Source: Limosilactobacillus pontis DSM 8475 (lineage in GTDB: Bacteria > Bacillota > Bacilli > Lactobacillales > Lactobacillaceae). Taken from it: a stretch of 64,000 nt of DNA. The translations under genes were made by a program, and so were the position numbers. The notes below the pieces were generated by a model. It was not told the DNA's origin. It saw only the letters and a list, made by a program, of their open reading frames with translations, and ran no database searches. The DNA lies in assembly GCF_001435345.1 (NCBI RefSeq), contig NZ_AZGO01000060.1, forward strand, positions 1,219-65,218. The letters run 5' to 3'. Positions 55,573 to 64,000 of this stretch are shown piece after piece (position 1 is the stretch's first letter; each line of letters begins with the position of its first letter).

Positions 55573-56440
55573 TTACTCCTTTACCCGAATCGTGCCATCG
55601 GCGGCCCGCTGCACCTGCATGTCATGGATATTGATATAGTGGGCGTCAGTCACGAGGGTCTGCTGGACCCGCTTACTCTGCATGAAGGCGATGAATTCGG
55701 GTTGCCCGACTTGGCTTCTGCCGGGTGTACATGTGCTCGTAGGACCACAGGGGCCAGCGGTTAGTCGTGATGTTGTTGGTGGTGGGTGTCACTTTATCGA
55801 TTGTCAACGGCTGGACCTGCTTATTGAGGTAGGCGGCAGATATGTATGAGATGGCGCCCGGGGTGTTAGCCACGATTGTTTTGACTGTCCCGTTGGAATC
55901 CTGTTCTTGAGCGTTGAGTGGTGGCCGGTTCTTTAAGACGACCTGCTCAAACGCCACCCGGGTACCGCTGCCGGCCGCCCGGTTGATCACCGTAATCGGA
56001 CGATCTGGGCCCCCAACCTGTTGCCAGTTGGTGATCTCACCAGTGTAGATTTGCCGGAGCTGGGCCAGGGAGAGGTTCCTGATCCCCAGGTCGCGGTTGA
56101 CGATGGAGACGATCCCAGAAACCGCGACGACGTGATCGCGGAGCCGGTGGGGATCAATCCCATCCTTTTGCTCGGCGAAGATGTCCGAGGCCCCAATGTT
56201 AACGGCATCGGCCTGGACCTGACTCAATCCAGTGCCGGAACCGCCGCCCTGAACGGTGATGCTTACCTGGGGATGGTCGGTGCGGTATTCCTTGCTGACA
56301 GCCTCGGTCAGCGGCTGGAGGGCGGTAGAGCCAACCACCGTCACTTTGGCCAGCGGCGGCTGCTTCCTGGCAGTGGCCCAACCGATCCCCAGGCTACCGA
56401 TGACCAATATTAAGGCCACAAGGGTGATAATTCTCTTCAT
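55573..56440 (-). pseudogene. pstS: Phosphate ABC transporter substrate-binding protein PstS, C-terminal frameshift
   Basis: The intact frame (56440-55673) carries a hydrophobic N-terminus and PstS motifs VVGSTALQPLTEA, GGGSGTGLSQV, GASDIF, NRAAGSGTRVAF. After WSYEHMYT it goes out of frame near 55700 and ends as TRIHRLHAE. In another frame the usual end continues (EFIAFMQSKRVQQTLV to IRVKE, stop at 55573-55575), so about 2 bases are missing (or one added). The start is set at ATG 56440 with GGGAG; 56476 is an alternative. No lipobox cysteine is seen. The lost final helix lies in the phosphate-binding domain's C-terminal part, so some function may remain. Confidence 0.82.
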
Positions 56441-56508
56441 CTCTGCTACTCCCTTAGTTGTTTTCACTGTTTTCATTCATATGATACAAATAGAGAATAT
56501 CAAGGCGA

Positions 56509-56547
56509 TGTAAATATTTGATCTGCTTATTGTAAAGGTTGTGTAAA
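56509..56547. promoter_or_regulatory. Pho-box-like repeats in the divergent pstS/regulator promoter
   Basis: TGTAAA occurs at 56509, 56531 and 56542. The last two are 11 bases apart and the first is 22 bases away, so all are on an 11-base period. On the minus strand this is TTTACA, close to the TTAACA-type repeats bound by PhoP in Bacillus. It lies in the spacer between pstS and the response-regulator gene. Confidence 0.55.
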
Positions 56548-56561
56548 CCTGGGAGGAATAT

Positions 56562-57275
56562 ATGACGAACCATTTCTTGCTAATGGGTCAGGATCCCGAT
56601 CTGATTCACCAGCTCGACCAGCTTGGCAAGCAGGCCCACTGGTCATTTGATCAGGTCACCACCCCGACCGGCCTGGTGGTGGCCTTAGAGAACCACCAGC
56701 CTACCGGGATCTGGTGGGAACTTTCCGCGACCGACCTGGATACCACGATTGCGACGATGACCCTGGTCCGCCACCAGGTCCACGGACCGATCACCGTCTT
56801 TACTCCCAAACTGACGGAGCGGATCCAGCGAAAACTCTACCGGGCCCGGGTTGATGACATCGTCGCCTTTCCATTAACTGCGGCGGTCCTACGTGCCCAG
56901 CTCGAACAGCGCCAGTGGCTCTACCAGCACGCCCAATTTAAGGCCGCGGTCACGCCAAGCAAGCAGCCCTCACGGCAACTGATTACCATTGGTCGGTGGC
57001 GGCTGGACCGGCAAAACTATACCGTGACTAAGGACGGCGCCCGTGTCGACCTGCCCCCTAAGGAGTTCCAGCTCCTTTCCTACCTAATTGACCACCACGA
57101 TCAGGTTCTCAGTCGTGATCAGCTGGTCGCTGGGGTCTGGGGGTACGATATGCTGAACACCTCGCGGATCGTCGACATCCACATCAGTCACCTTCGCGAC
57201 AAACTGGAGGATGATCCCCATCACCCGGCCCACCTGCTAACGGTCCGAGGATTTGGGTATAAAATCGTGAAGTAA
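56562..57275 (+). CDS. Orphan OmpR-type regulator with degenerate receiver domain
   Basis: A 237-residue protein. The C-terminal 95 residues are a clear OmpR/PhoB winged helix (LPPKEFQLLSYLIDHHDQVL, VDIHISHLRDKLEDD, TVRGFGYKIV). The N-terminal 115 residues have receiver-like size but lack the usual residues: the acidic pair is GQD instead of DD, the phosphoacceptor strand reads TGIWWELS with no aspartate at the expected end, and the KPF lysine is replaced by AFPL. No histidine kinase gene is next to it. It is divergent from pstS with Pho-box-like repeats between, so it is probably the pst regulator, acting without classical phosphorylation. Confidence 0.82.
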   Translation: MTNHFLLMGQDPDLIHQLDQLGKQAHWSFDQVTTPTGLVVALENHQPTGIWWELSATDLDTTIATMTLVRHQVHGPITVFTPKLTERIQRKLYRARVDDIVAFPLTAAVLRAQLEQRQWLYQHAQFKAAVTPSKQPSRQLITIGRWRLDRQNYTVTKDGARVDLPPKEFQLLSYLIDHHDQVLSRDQLVAGVWGYDMLNTSRIVDIHISHLRDKLEDDPHHPAHLLTVRGFGYKIVK

Positions 57276-57278
57276 TGC

Positions 57279-57330
57279 AAATGGCCGCTAACGTTCGATT
57301 GGTTCAGAACGCCAGCGGCCATTTATTTAG
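57279..57330 (+). terminator. Intrinsic terminator after the orphan regulator
   Basis: AAATGGCCGCT pairs with AGCGGCCATTT, with inner ACGTTC/GAACG pairs, followed by TTATTTAG. Confidence 0.8.
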
Positions 57331-57334
57331 ATAC

Positions 57335-57363
57335 GAAAAAAGCACCCGCCGAAACGAGTGCTT
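57335..57363 (-). terminator. Terminator of the tRNA-Lys gene
   Basis: AGCACCCG pairs with CGAGTGCT (one mismatch), and the minus strand continues with TTTTTT. It starts six bases after the tRNA 3' end. Confidence 0.75.
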
Positions 57364-57368
57364 GAGGA

Positions 57369-57441
57369 TGGGCAGTCAGGGGATCGAACCCTGGACCCAC
57401 GGATTAAGAGTCCGTTGCTCTGCCAGCTGAGCTAACTGCCC
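57369..57441 (-). tRNA. tRNA-Lys (anticodon CUU)
   Basis: Read on the minus strand, the 73-base cloverleaf has acceptor GGGCAGT/ACTGCCC with discriminator A, D-loop GCTCAGCTGGCAGAGC, anticodon stem-loop ACGGA-CTCTTAA-TCCGT with anticodon CUU, and T-arm with GGTTCGATCC. CCA is not encoded. It is a single tRNA gene between the pst regulator and walR. Confidence 0.95.
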
Positions 57442-57532
57442 ATAACCTCTTAACAAGGTACTTAATTAATCTACCACCGTCCGCTGTAGCTGTCAACCAG
57501 AATTTGCCAAAAAATGATAAAAAGTCCAGCTG

Positions 57533-57541
57533 TGCTATAAT
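57533..57541 (+). promoter_or_regulatory. Extended minus-ten promoter of the wal operon
   Basis: TGCTATAAT lies about 61 bases before walR. The minus-35 region is poor. Confidence 0.6.
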
Positions 57542-57601
57542 GGGGGCACGGTTACTAAGTTTAGGTTAAGTAAAACAATCACCCATGGAGGGGATTTTGA
57601 A

Positions 57602-58309
57602 ATGGCAAAGAAGATACTAGTCGTTGACGACGAGAAACCAATTTCAGATATCATCAAATTCAATCTTGAAAAGGAAGGCTACGAGGTCGTGACCGCCTAC
57701 GATGGTGAGGAGGCCCTGGAGAAGGTCGAAAGCGAAAGCCCCGACCTGATCATCCTGGACTTGATGCTGCCGAAGATCGACGGTCTGGAAGTGGCTAAGC
57801 GGGTTCGGGCCAAGCATACGATGCCGATCATCATGGTGACGGCCAAGGACTCCGAGCTCGACAAGGTCTTAGGACTCGAATTGGGGGCGGATGATTACGT
57901 CACCAAGCCGTTCTCCAACCGGGAACTGGTCGCCCGGGTCAAGGCCAACCTGCGGCGGCAGGCAACCCTGAAGGCCCCAGCTGAGGAGGGGAAGAACACC
58001 GATATCAAGGTCGGTGATCTGACGATCCACCCCGAGGCCTACACGGTTACCAAGCGGGAGGAGAACATCAACCTGACCCACCGGGAGTTTGAACTGCTCC
58101 ACTACCTAGCCCAGCACATCGGTCAGGTCATCAACCGGGAGCACCTCCTGCAGACCGTCTGGGGCTATGACTACTTTGGCGATGTTCGGACTGTTGACGT
58201 GACGGTCCGGCGTCTCCGGGAAAAGATCGAAGACAACCCGAGCCACCCGCAATGGCTGATCACGCGGCGTGGGGTCGGTTACTATTTAGCAAATCCTGAT
58301 CAGAATTAG
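57602..58309 (+). CDS. walR: Response regulator WalR (YycF)
   Basis: A 235-residue OmpR-family regulator, essential in most Firmicutes, controlling wall hydrolases. The receiver domain has VDDEKPISD, phosphoacceptor in [13 protein letters not shown] near residue 54, and KPF; the winged helix has [14 protein letters not shown] and [15 protein letters not shown]. It opens the wal operon. Confidence 0.97.
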   Translation: MAKKILVVDDEKPISDIIKFNLEKEGYEVVTAYDGEEALEKVESESPDLIILDLMLPKIDGLEVAKRVRAKHTMPIIMVTAKDSELDKVLGLELGADDYVTKPFSNRELVARVKANLRRQATLKAPAEEGKNTDIKVGDLTIHPEAYTVTKREENINLTHREFELLHYLAQHIGQVINREHLLQTVWGYDYFGDVRTVDVTVRRLREKIEDNPSHPQWLITRRGVGYYLANPDQN

Positions 58310-58322
58310 AGGCTGAACAGTT

Positions 58323-60194
58323 GTGAACAGCAAGTTAAAATTTTACCAGTCGATTCGTTTTAAAATCGCCCTCGTATTTGCGTTGATGCTGATGCTGACG
58401 TTAGAATGCGTCGGGGCGGTTTTTGTGCGTCAATTGGAGCATCAAAACCTGAACACCTTCAAGCAGTCGATTGAATTGCCGTCCTACGTTGACAACTCCC
58501 TGAGCGAGCAACTGGCCCGGTCCAACACCAGGAAGGCCAACCATCAGATCCGGCAGATCCTGTCCGAGGTCAATAACAATAACATCTCAGAGATCCGGGT
58601 GATTGACAACAAGGGAATCATCCGGGGGACCAGCGATTCCGACAACCGGGGCACGGTCGGCCAGAAGACCACCGACCAGATTGTCAAGGCGACCCTGCTG
58701 AACAACCGATCGCACTCGGAGAACGTCTATGATAACGGAAACCACAACCGCTACTACGTCAATGTGATTCCCGTGGTCGATAACAGTAACAACAACGTCA
58801 TCGGGGCGGTTTACCTGCGGGCCAGCCTGGAGTCGGTCTACGCCAGCATCAATAGTATTACCCTGATCTACCTCTCGGCGGCCCTAGTCACCATCGCAAT
58901 CGGCCTCTTCCTGGCAATCCTTATTTCCCAGGAAATAACCCGGCCGATCGAGGAGATGCGAAAGCAGACGTTGCGGATTGCCCGGGGAGACTTCTCCGGT
59001 CAGGTCCGGGTGATGGGAAACGACGAACTCGGTCAGCTGGCCGGGGCCGTCAACAACCTCTCCGTACGGGTGGAGGAGGCCCAGGCGTCGACGGATTCTG
59101 AGCGGCGTCGACTGGACAGCGTCCTCTCTCACATGTCTGACGGGGTGCTGGCGACTGACCGTCGTGGTAACGTGACGATCGTCAACAACATGGCCCTCCA
59201 GCTGCTGGGTGTTGATCATGAGGATGACCTGATTGGTAAATCGATCATTGACGTCCTCGATATCCGCCATGACTACACGGTCCGGCAGTTGGTCAATGCC
59301 GACCAGCGTGAGATGATCATTGATATGTCCAACGATGGTAATAACCTGATCCTAAACGCCTACTTCTCACCGATTCAGCGGGAATCCGGCTTCGTCAGTG
59401 GGCTTGTCTGTGTCTTGCATGACGTGACGAGTCAACAGAAGGAGGAGCGGGAGCGGAAGCAGTTCGTCTCCAACGTCTCCCATGAGCTCCGGACGCCGCT
59501 GACCAGTGTTCATAGCTACGTTGAGGCCTTAAGCGACGGGGCCTGGCAGGATAAAGAGGTGGCGCCGAAGTTTCTAAACGTCATTCAGGGCGAGACGGAC
59601 CGGATGATCAGGATGATCAACGACTTACTGAGCCTGTCACGGATGGACGCCGGAACGACCAAGCTCAACCCGGAGTACGTCAATATCAAGGAACTGCTCA
59701 ACTACATCCTGAACCGGTTCGACATGATCATTAAGAACGAGGAATCTGATTCTAGTAAGAAGAAGTATAAGATCGAGCGCCACTTCACCAAAAAGGACCT
59801 CTGGGTGGAGATTGATACCGACAAGTTCACCCAGGTGATCGATAACATCATGAATAACGCGATCAAGTATTCGCCGGATGGGGGGATCATCACGGTTCGC
59901 CTGCTGGAGACCCACAACCACGTCATCATGAGCATCTCTGACCAGGGCCTGGGGATTCCGCGTAAGGACCTCGGCCGGATCTTCGACCGTTTCTTCCGGG
60001 TTGACAAGGCCCGGAGTCGGAAGCAGGGTGGGACCGGCCTGGGCCTCGCCATTTCCAAAGAGGTCATCAACATGCTGGGTGGCCAGATCTGGGTTGACAG
60101 TGTCGAAGGCCACGGCTCGACATTCTATATCTCATTGCCGTACGTACCATATGAAGAGGAGGATGACTGGGATGATCAAGAAGCTGAAAAGTAA
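58323..60194 (+). CDS. walK: Sensor histidine kinase WalK (YycG)
   Basis: A 623-residue membrane kinase. TM1 is near 14-34, an extracellular sensor domain to about 180, TM2 near 180-200, then HAMP, PAS (about 260-370), HisKA with FVSNVSHELRTPLTSVHS near residue 380, and HATPase with N-box NNAIKYSPDGG, G1 DQGLGIPR and GTGLGLAIS. It starts with GTG. It phosphorylates WalR and responds to wall state. Confidence 0.97.
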   Translation: MNSKLKFYQSIRFKIALVFALMLMLTLECVGAVFVRQLEHQNLNTFKQSIELPSYVDNSLSEQLARSNTRKANHQIRQILSEVNNNNISEIRVIDNKGIIRGTSDSDNRGTVGQKTTDQIVKATLLNNRSHSENVYDNGNHNRYYVNVIPVVDNSNNNVIGAVYLRASLESVYASINSITLIYLSAALVTIAIGLFLAILISQEITRPIEEMRKQTLRIARGDFSGQVRVMGNDELGQLAGAVNNLSVRVEEAQASTDSERRRLDSVLSHMSDGVLATDRRGNVTIVNNMALQLLGVDHEDDLIGKSIIDVLDIRHDYTVRQLVNADQREMIIDMSNDGNNLILNAYFSPIQRESGFVSGLVCVLHDVTSQQKEERERKQFVSNVSHELRTPLTSVHSYVEALSDGAWQDKEVAPKFLNVIQGETDRMIRMINDLLSLSRMDAGTTKLNPEYVNIKELLNYILNRFDMIIKNEESDSSKKKYKIERHFTKKDLWVEIDTDKFTQVIDNIMNNAIKYSPDGGIITVRLLETHNHVIMSISDQGLGIPRKDLGRIFDRFFRVDKARSRKQGGTGLGLAISKEVINMLGGQIWVDSVEGHGSTFYISLPYVPYEEEDDWDDQEAEK

Positions 60195-61470
60195 TTGGCT
60201 GACGATTGCCCTAACCCTAGTGGTCCTAGTCAGCTTTATCCTGTCGGGAATCATCTGGACCAACCCCTTTCAATATGAGCGACCCCACCGGGAGAACAGC
60301 ACCAGCTCGTCCCAGCAGTTCACCACCCAGTCGATGGGGGATGTCTACCTGCCGACGACCATCGTGCGGACCGGTAAGGATGGTCAACAAAACCTTCTTT
60401 ACAGCCAGCGCGCCAACCTGATCAACGACGTCCAGCGGAACCTGTGTGACTGGAAGCTTGGCCGGACCAGCGAAGTCAAGACCAATAACTGTGACGTCTA
60501 CCTGAGCTACCTGCGCAACCGCCATTCGTTGATGCTTAGCTACCCAGATAACGTCACGGGGGAAGTTTTTAATGAGACCTTCGACCAGTCGATCGATACT
60601 AACCGGGTCAAGGGGATCAACCACATCGTGATTCCGCTCAACGGGACCCACGAGATCTACCTGCTACGTGACTATCACTATGAGGTCTACCGGGTTCAGG
60701 TCAATAAGGGCGATTTCGCTAAGCTCCCCAAGATCGGGCGCCATGTCCGGCCGATCCCAGTTGACCATAAGATCATCAAGGGCAACGCCATGATGGTGTA
60801 CCCGCACGGCTTTACCCTCCCAAAGCTGGCGTACCAGGTCAGCGATCAGCGGATCAACAACCTCAGCACCAACCTGCTGAGCACCAACCGCCATACCAGC
60901 GTGACCTCTCATGAGGATAGCGACAAGACGGTCTATACGGACGGTACCAACCGGCATCTGATTTACGACCATACCAACGGCACGGTTGATTACGAGAACG
61001 ATATTGGTAATTCTAATGTGGTGGCCACGGGCCAACTCTACGCGCACTTCTACAACATCCTGGTGAAGACGGGGATGCCCCTGGATAACATTCGTTTTGA
61101 CCAGGCCAAGGATCATAACCGGACTTTCATCTACCGGACCTATGTCGAGGGCTTCCCGATCATCAACACGGACGGCTATGGCGGGGCCAAGCTCCAAGCA
61201 AGTCAAAGTGGGGTTGAGCGTTACTGGATGAGCCTCTACACGGTTCAGGTCCCGCTGCCGCTCAGCGGTGACCAGGATGTCAAGCTGCCATCAACCACCA
61301 GCGTTCTCAATGAATTGCACGCCAGCAACCAATTTAAAGACATTACCGATCTGCGGGTTGGCTACCTCTGGAAGGGCAACTCTCAGGACAGTAAGGTGGT
61401 TAAGCTTGTGCCAACCTACTTTGTAAAGTATCACCACCGCTGGGTTGATTACACGGAGTTGCTGAAGTAA
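60172..61470 (+). CDS. yycH: WalK regulatory protein YycH
   Basis: A 432-residue protein with one N-terminal transmembrane helix (NWLTIALTLVVLVSFILSG) and a large extracellular region that, with YycI, modulates WalK. An open frame extends into walK to 60001, but AGGAGG at about 60158 serves ATG 60172, a 23-base overlap with walK. Sequence conservation in the family is low, so the call leans on position, topology and size. Confidence 0.9.
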   Translation: MIKKLKSNWLTIALTLVVLVSFILSGIIWTNPFQYERPHRENSTSSSQQFTTQSMGDVYLPTTIVRTGKDGQQNLLYSQRANLINDVQRNLCDWKLGRTSEVKTNNCDVYLSYLRNRHSLMLSYPDNVTGEVFNETFDQSIDTNRVKGINHIVIPLNGTHEIYLLRDYHYEVYRVQVNKGDFAKLPKIGRHVRPIPVDHKIIKGNAMMVYPHGFTLPKLAYQVSDQRINNLSTNLLSTNRHTSVTSHEDSDKTVYTDGTNRHLIYDHTNGTVDYENDIGNSNVVATGQLYAHFYNILVKTGMPLDNIRFDQAKDHNRTFIYRTYVEGFPIINTDGYGGAKLQASQSGVERYWMSLYTVQVPLPLSGDQDVKLPSTTSVLNELHASNQFKDITDLRVGYLWKGNSQDSKVVKLVPTYFVKYHHRWVDYTELLK

Positions 61471-61486
61471 GGAGGGAAGTCAAAAA

Positions 61487-62326
61487 ATGAATTTCAAACG
61501 AATCCAATGGATCTTCTTATTTGCCTTCCTCCTCTTTGACCTGATTGTTGCCGGAAGCCTCTTCCTGCAGAACCGGTTCACGATCACCAGCAATGCGCCT
61601 AACCGCCAGGAGGTCATCCTAAAGGAGATGCGCGCCGATGAGATCACCAGTGTTCCCCTGTCTAACCATGCCCAGAGCGGCTACTACATTGCCGGGACGC
61701 GGTCGGGGAAAAACGGTGAGCTGGGGCAGCAGGCCGACAAGTTGCGGGACCAAAGTTACCACTTTAACACCGATGAACTGGCCAGTGACCTCGAGACCGG
61801 GGTCAAGGTCGACCCCAAGCACCCGGACAAGCGACTGAATCGCCTGGTCAACGACGACCATTCGATCGCCCTGGGGAGTCATTACAAGTACGACGCTCAG
61901 CTGTCCGACCGGCGCACGGTCGTCTACACCCAACAACTGGCGGACCGGGACTTGAAGTCACCCGATGGTCAGATCCGTTTTCGGGTCAACAGCAATCATG
62001 AGGTTCTCGGCTATACCCAAACCTACCTAGCAGGGGCCCGGATCCTACGGCCTAAGGCGGACACGATCAGTCAGCGGCACGCGGTGACCTGGTTGTACAA
62101 GCACAACTTGATCCCTAATAACTCCCAGGTCAGGTGGGCGGAGTTAGCGTACACCAAGCTTCTTAACACCAGCAGCCACAATCAGGCGGTCTACGTACCG
62201 ACCTGGATCATCGAGGTGCGGACCAAGAATGACGACACGGTTCAGCAGCTGCGGGTCAACGCCTTCAACAGTACGATTATGCGGAGTACGCCCAGTAGCG
62301 TTAACACAAGTTCATTAGGAAAATAA
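61487..62326 (+). CDS. yycI: WalK regulatory protein YycI
   Basis: A 279-residue protein with an N-terminal transmembrane helix (WIFLFAFLLFDLIVAGSLF) and an extracellular YycI domain. It follows yycH by 16 bases with GGAGG. Role: partner of YycH in regulating WalK. Confidence 0.9.
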   Translation: MNFKRIQWIFLFAFLLFDLIVAGSLFLQNRFTITSNAPNRQEVILKEMRADEITSVPLSNHAQSGYYIAGTRSGKNGELGQQADKLRDQSYHFNTDELASDLETGVKVDPKHPDKRLNRLVNDDHSIALGSHYKYDAQLSDRRTVVYTQQLADRDLKSPDGQIRFRVNSNHEVLGYTQTYLAGARILRPKADTISQRHAVTWLYKHNLIPNNSQVRWAELAYTKLLNTSSHNQAVYVPTWIIEVRTKNDDTVQQLRVNAFNSTIMRSTPSSVNTSSLGK

Positions 62327-62341
62327 GGAGAGCATTCTGAC

Positions 62342-63148
62342 GTGAGTGAAAAAGACTTTTTGCGATACAGTATTCTAGCCAGTGGGAGCACGGGCAACGT
62401 GACCTATCTGGAGACTGCCCACCACCGGATCCTGATTGATGCCGGGTTGAGTGGTAAGCGGATCGAGAATCTGATGACCAAGATCGACCGGTCACTGAAG
62501 GACGTTGAGGCGATCTTCGTGACCCATGAACACAGTGACCACAGCCATGGGGTCGGGGTCCTGGCCCGGCGCTACGGGATGGACGTCTACGCCAACGCGG
62601 GGACCTGGCAGGCGATGGCCAAGCGGGTTGGTAAGATTCCCCTGGACCAGAAACACGTGCTGGCGCCGAACCACGTGGCCGACCTGGGCGACATGGAAAT
62701 CGAGAGCTTTGCGGTGTCACATGATGCGGCAGAACCCCAGTTTTATCAGGTCCACCATGATAATAAGACCTTTTGCATTCTGACCGACACCGGCTACGTC
62801 TCGGACCGGGTGGCCGGAACCATCAGAAACGCCGACGCTTATCTGATGGAGTGCAATCACGATACGGAGATGCTGCGGATGGGGCCCTATTCCTGGCCGC
62901 TTAAGCAGCGAATCTTGGGGGATACCGGTCACCTCTCCAACGAGGAGGGGGCCAATGCGTTGATGGACGTCATCGGGCCGCGAACCAAGGAGATTTTCCT
63001 CGGCCACCGCAGCCAGCACAATAACATGCGCTCCCTGGCCCACCTGACCGTCGCCAGCATGATGGAGCAACACGACTTTGGGGTCGACCATGACTTTAAG
63101 CTGGCTGATGCTGAGCCTTCAACACCGAGTCAACTACTAACGTTATAA
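62342..63148 (+). CDS. walJ: Metallo-beta-lactamase fold hydrolase WalJ (YycJ)
   Basis: A 268-residue MBL-fold protein with metal motif THEHSDHSHG near residue 60 and NTGY/ECNHD and GHRSQHNN ligands later. It is an exonuclease-like protein of the wal operon linked to replication-coupled wall control in some species. It starts with GTG behind AAGGAG. Confidence 0.92.
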   Translation: MSEKDFLRYSILASGSTGNVTYLETAHHRILIDAGLSGKRIENLMTKIDRSLKDVEAIFVTHEHSDHSHGVGVLARRYGMDVYANAGTWQAMAKRVGKIPLDQKHVLAPNHVADLGDMEIESFAVSHDAAEPQFYQVHHDNKTFCILTDTGYVSDRVAGTIRNADAYLMECNHDTEMLRMGPYSWPLKQRILGDTGHLSNEEGANALMDVIGPRTKEIFLGHRSQHNNMRSLAHLTVASMMEQHDFGVDHDFKLADAEPSTPSQLLTL

Positions 63149-63231
63149 AGTGTCTGGAAAATTAAGGATTACTTCATCAATTCTTCATAATTAATCGGTA
63201 TGGTGAAGAAAAATGATACGGAGGGATAGTA

Positions 63232-64000
63232 ATGAATAATGATAACCAACGATCACCAAGACGGACTAACCGCTTCTGGGCCAAAGTTGCTGGGATCGGC
63301 CTGGTTGCCGGATTGATTGGGGGTGGCGTTGCCTTCAGCGTTGGTAATGCCGTTCAGCACCATGAAGAGGTCGCCAGTACCCGGGTACCGAGTGGCTCCA
63401 ATAAGTCGGGTGGTACCCAGGTCAACAAGAATAAGGCTGACCTGAACGGGAAAGCTACCAAGGCCTACGATTCCGTCCAGGGGGCGGTCGTCAGTGTCAT
63501 CAATAAGCAGAAGGTCCAGCAGGGAAACGGCACCCTGGGGATCTTTGGCCTCTATTCCAATGGTGGCAATTCGTCAAACTCCAGTAACAGTGGCAAGCTG
63601 CAGACTGCTAGTGAGGGGTCTGGGGTAATCTATAAGAAGGATGGCAAGACTGCCTATATCGTCACCAATAACCACGTGGTCAAGGGATCCAACGCCCTGC
63701 AGGTGATTTTGAGCAACGGTAAGAAGGTTGATGCCGACCTGGTTGGGACGGATGCGGCGACCGACCTAGCTGTTCTGAAGATTAATGCCGCCAACGTCAC
63801 CACCGTGGCCCAGTTCGGGAACTCCAACTCGATTGCGGCTGGGCAGGACGTTCTGGCCATTGGATCGCCAATGGGCAGTGAGTACGCTAACACCGTCACC
63901 AAGGGGATCGTTTCCGCCAAGAACCGGACCCTGAAGGCAGGAACCGATGGCACCCTGACCTCGGTCATCCAGACAGACGCCGCCATCAATTCTAGGAACT
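63232..64000 (+). CDS. htrA: HtrA/DegP-type serine protease, partial at window edge
   Basis: The first 256 residues of a membrane-anchored HtrA. A TM helix (IGLVAGLIGGGVAFSVG) follows a basic N-terminus, then a Ser/Gly/Asn-rich linker, and the trypsin-like domain with His in VTNNHVV near residue 143 and Asp in ATDLAVLK near 174. The sequence ends at TDAAINSRN, just before the catalytic serine, where PGNSGG or SGNSGG is usual; the arginine is odd. GGAGGG precedes the ATG. It usually ends the wal operon. Confidence 0.9.
   Translation, partial: MNNDNQRSPRRTNRFWAKVAGIGLVAGLIGGGVAFSVGNAVQHHEEVASTRVPSGSNKSGGTQVNKNKADLNGKATKAYDSVQGAVVSVINKQKVQQGNGTLGIFGLYSNGGNSSNSSNSGKLQTASEGSGVIYKKDGKTAYIVTNNHVVKGSNALQVILSNGKKVDADLVGTDAATDLAVLKINAANVTTVAQFGNSNSIAAGQDVLAIGSPMGSEYANTVTKGIVSAKNRTLKAGTDGTLTSVIQTDAAINSRN

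Noticed and set aside
57369-57441. tRNA gene as an integration site with attached mobile element
   Set aside because: No integrase, transposase or direct repeat of the tRNA 3' end is found on either side; flanking genes are core or phosphate genes.
60001-60171. Upstream extension of yycH within walK
   Set aside because: The extension is an out-of-frame reading of the WalK ATPase domain; ATG 60172 has AGGAGG and the expected transmembrane start.

Overview
The window is a chromosomal segment spanning the replication origin of a low-GC-lineage Gram-positive bacterium, most likely a heterofermentative member of the Lactobacillaceae; Limosilactobacillus or a near relative is my best guess. The reasons are the gene order mnmG-mnmE-khpB-yidC-rnpA-rpmH-oriC-dnaA-dnaN-yaaA-recF-gyrB-gyrA-rpsF-ssb-rpsR-gdpP-rplI-dnaB, the walRKHIJ-htrA cluster, a D-aspartate ligase of the enterococcal/lactobacillal cross-bridge type, and strong AGGAGG ribosome binding sites. 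The genus call is an inference from gene content and moderately high GC; no 16S gene is present.

Layout. 1-3.0 kb (minus strand): a four-gene OpuC/OsmU-type osmoprotectant ABC importer, running off the left edge, divergent from an Rrf2 regulator (3.1-3.5 kb) followed by a broken NmrA-type oxidoreductase. 4.5-10 kb: a LysR regulator, a twice-frameshifted LytR-CpsA-Psr gene, diaminopropionate ammonia-lyase, a stand-alone STAND/ORC-like AAA ATPase preceded by a phased 29-bp repeat array, and a secreted DUF1002 protein. 10-21 kb: a sugar-acid (aldarate) utilisation island with a GntP permease, a frameshifted AEC transporter, glucarate dehydratase, a LysR regulator, a beta-propeller lactonase, a second enolase-superfamily dehydratase, a D-2-hydroxyacid dehydrogenase, a DASS transporter and a GntR regulator. 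21-26.6 kb (minus): a cell-wall operon D-Asp ligase-asnB-murE-lepB. 26.7-48.3 kb: the origin-proximal core, transcribed away from oriC on both sides. 48.4-52.3 kb: an MFS transporter with a small zinc-ribbon protein, a zinc alcohol dehydrogenase with a cre site, and a PPK2 kinase. 52.3-57.3 kb: the pst-phoU phosphate operon with frameshifts in pstS and pstC, divergent from an atypical OmpR-type regulator. 57.4 kb: an isolated tRNA-Lys. 57.6-64 kb: walR-walK-yycH-yycI-walJ-htrA, with htrA cut by the right edge.

How the parts work together. Origin firing (DnaA boxes, DnaA-trio, dnaA, dnaN, recF, dnaB, gyrase), ribosome assembly (L34, S6, S18, L9, RnpA), membrane insertion (YidC), tRNA modification (MnmEG) and c-di-AMP turnover (GdpP) form the stable core. 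Around it lie accessory modules for envelope structure (cross-bridge operon, WalRK), osmotic stress, sugar acids and phosphate. All seven lesions seen in coding sequence fall in five accessory genes (NmrA, LCP, AEC, pstC, pstS); the core genes read through cleanly. This pattern suggests real gene decay rather than poor sequence, though raw-read checks would be needed to exclude error.
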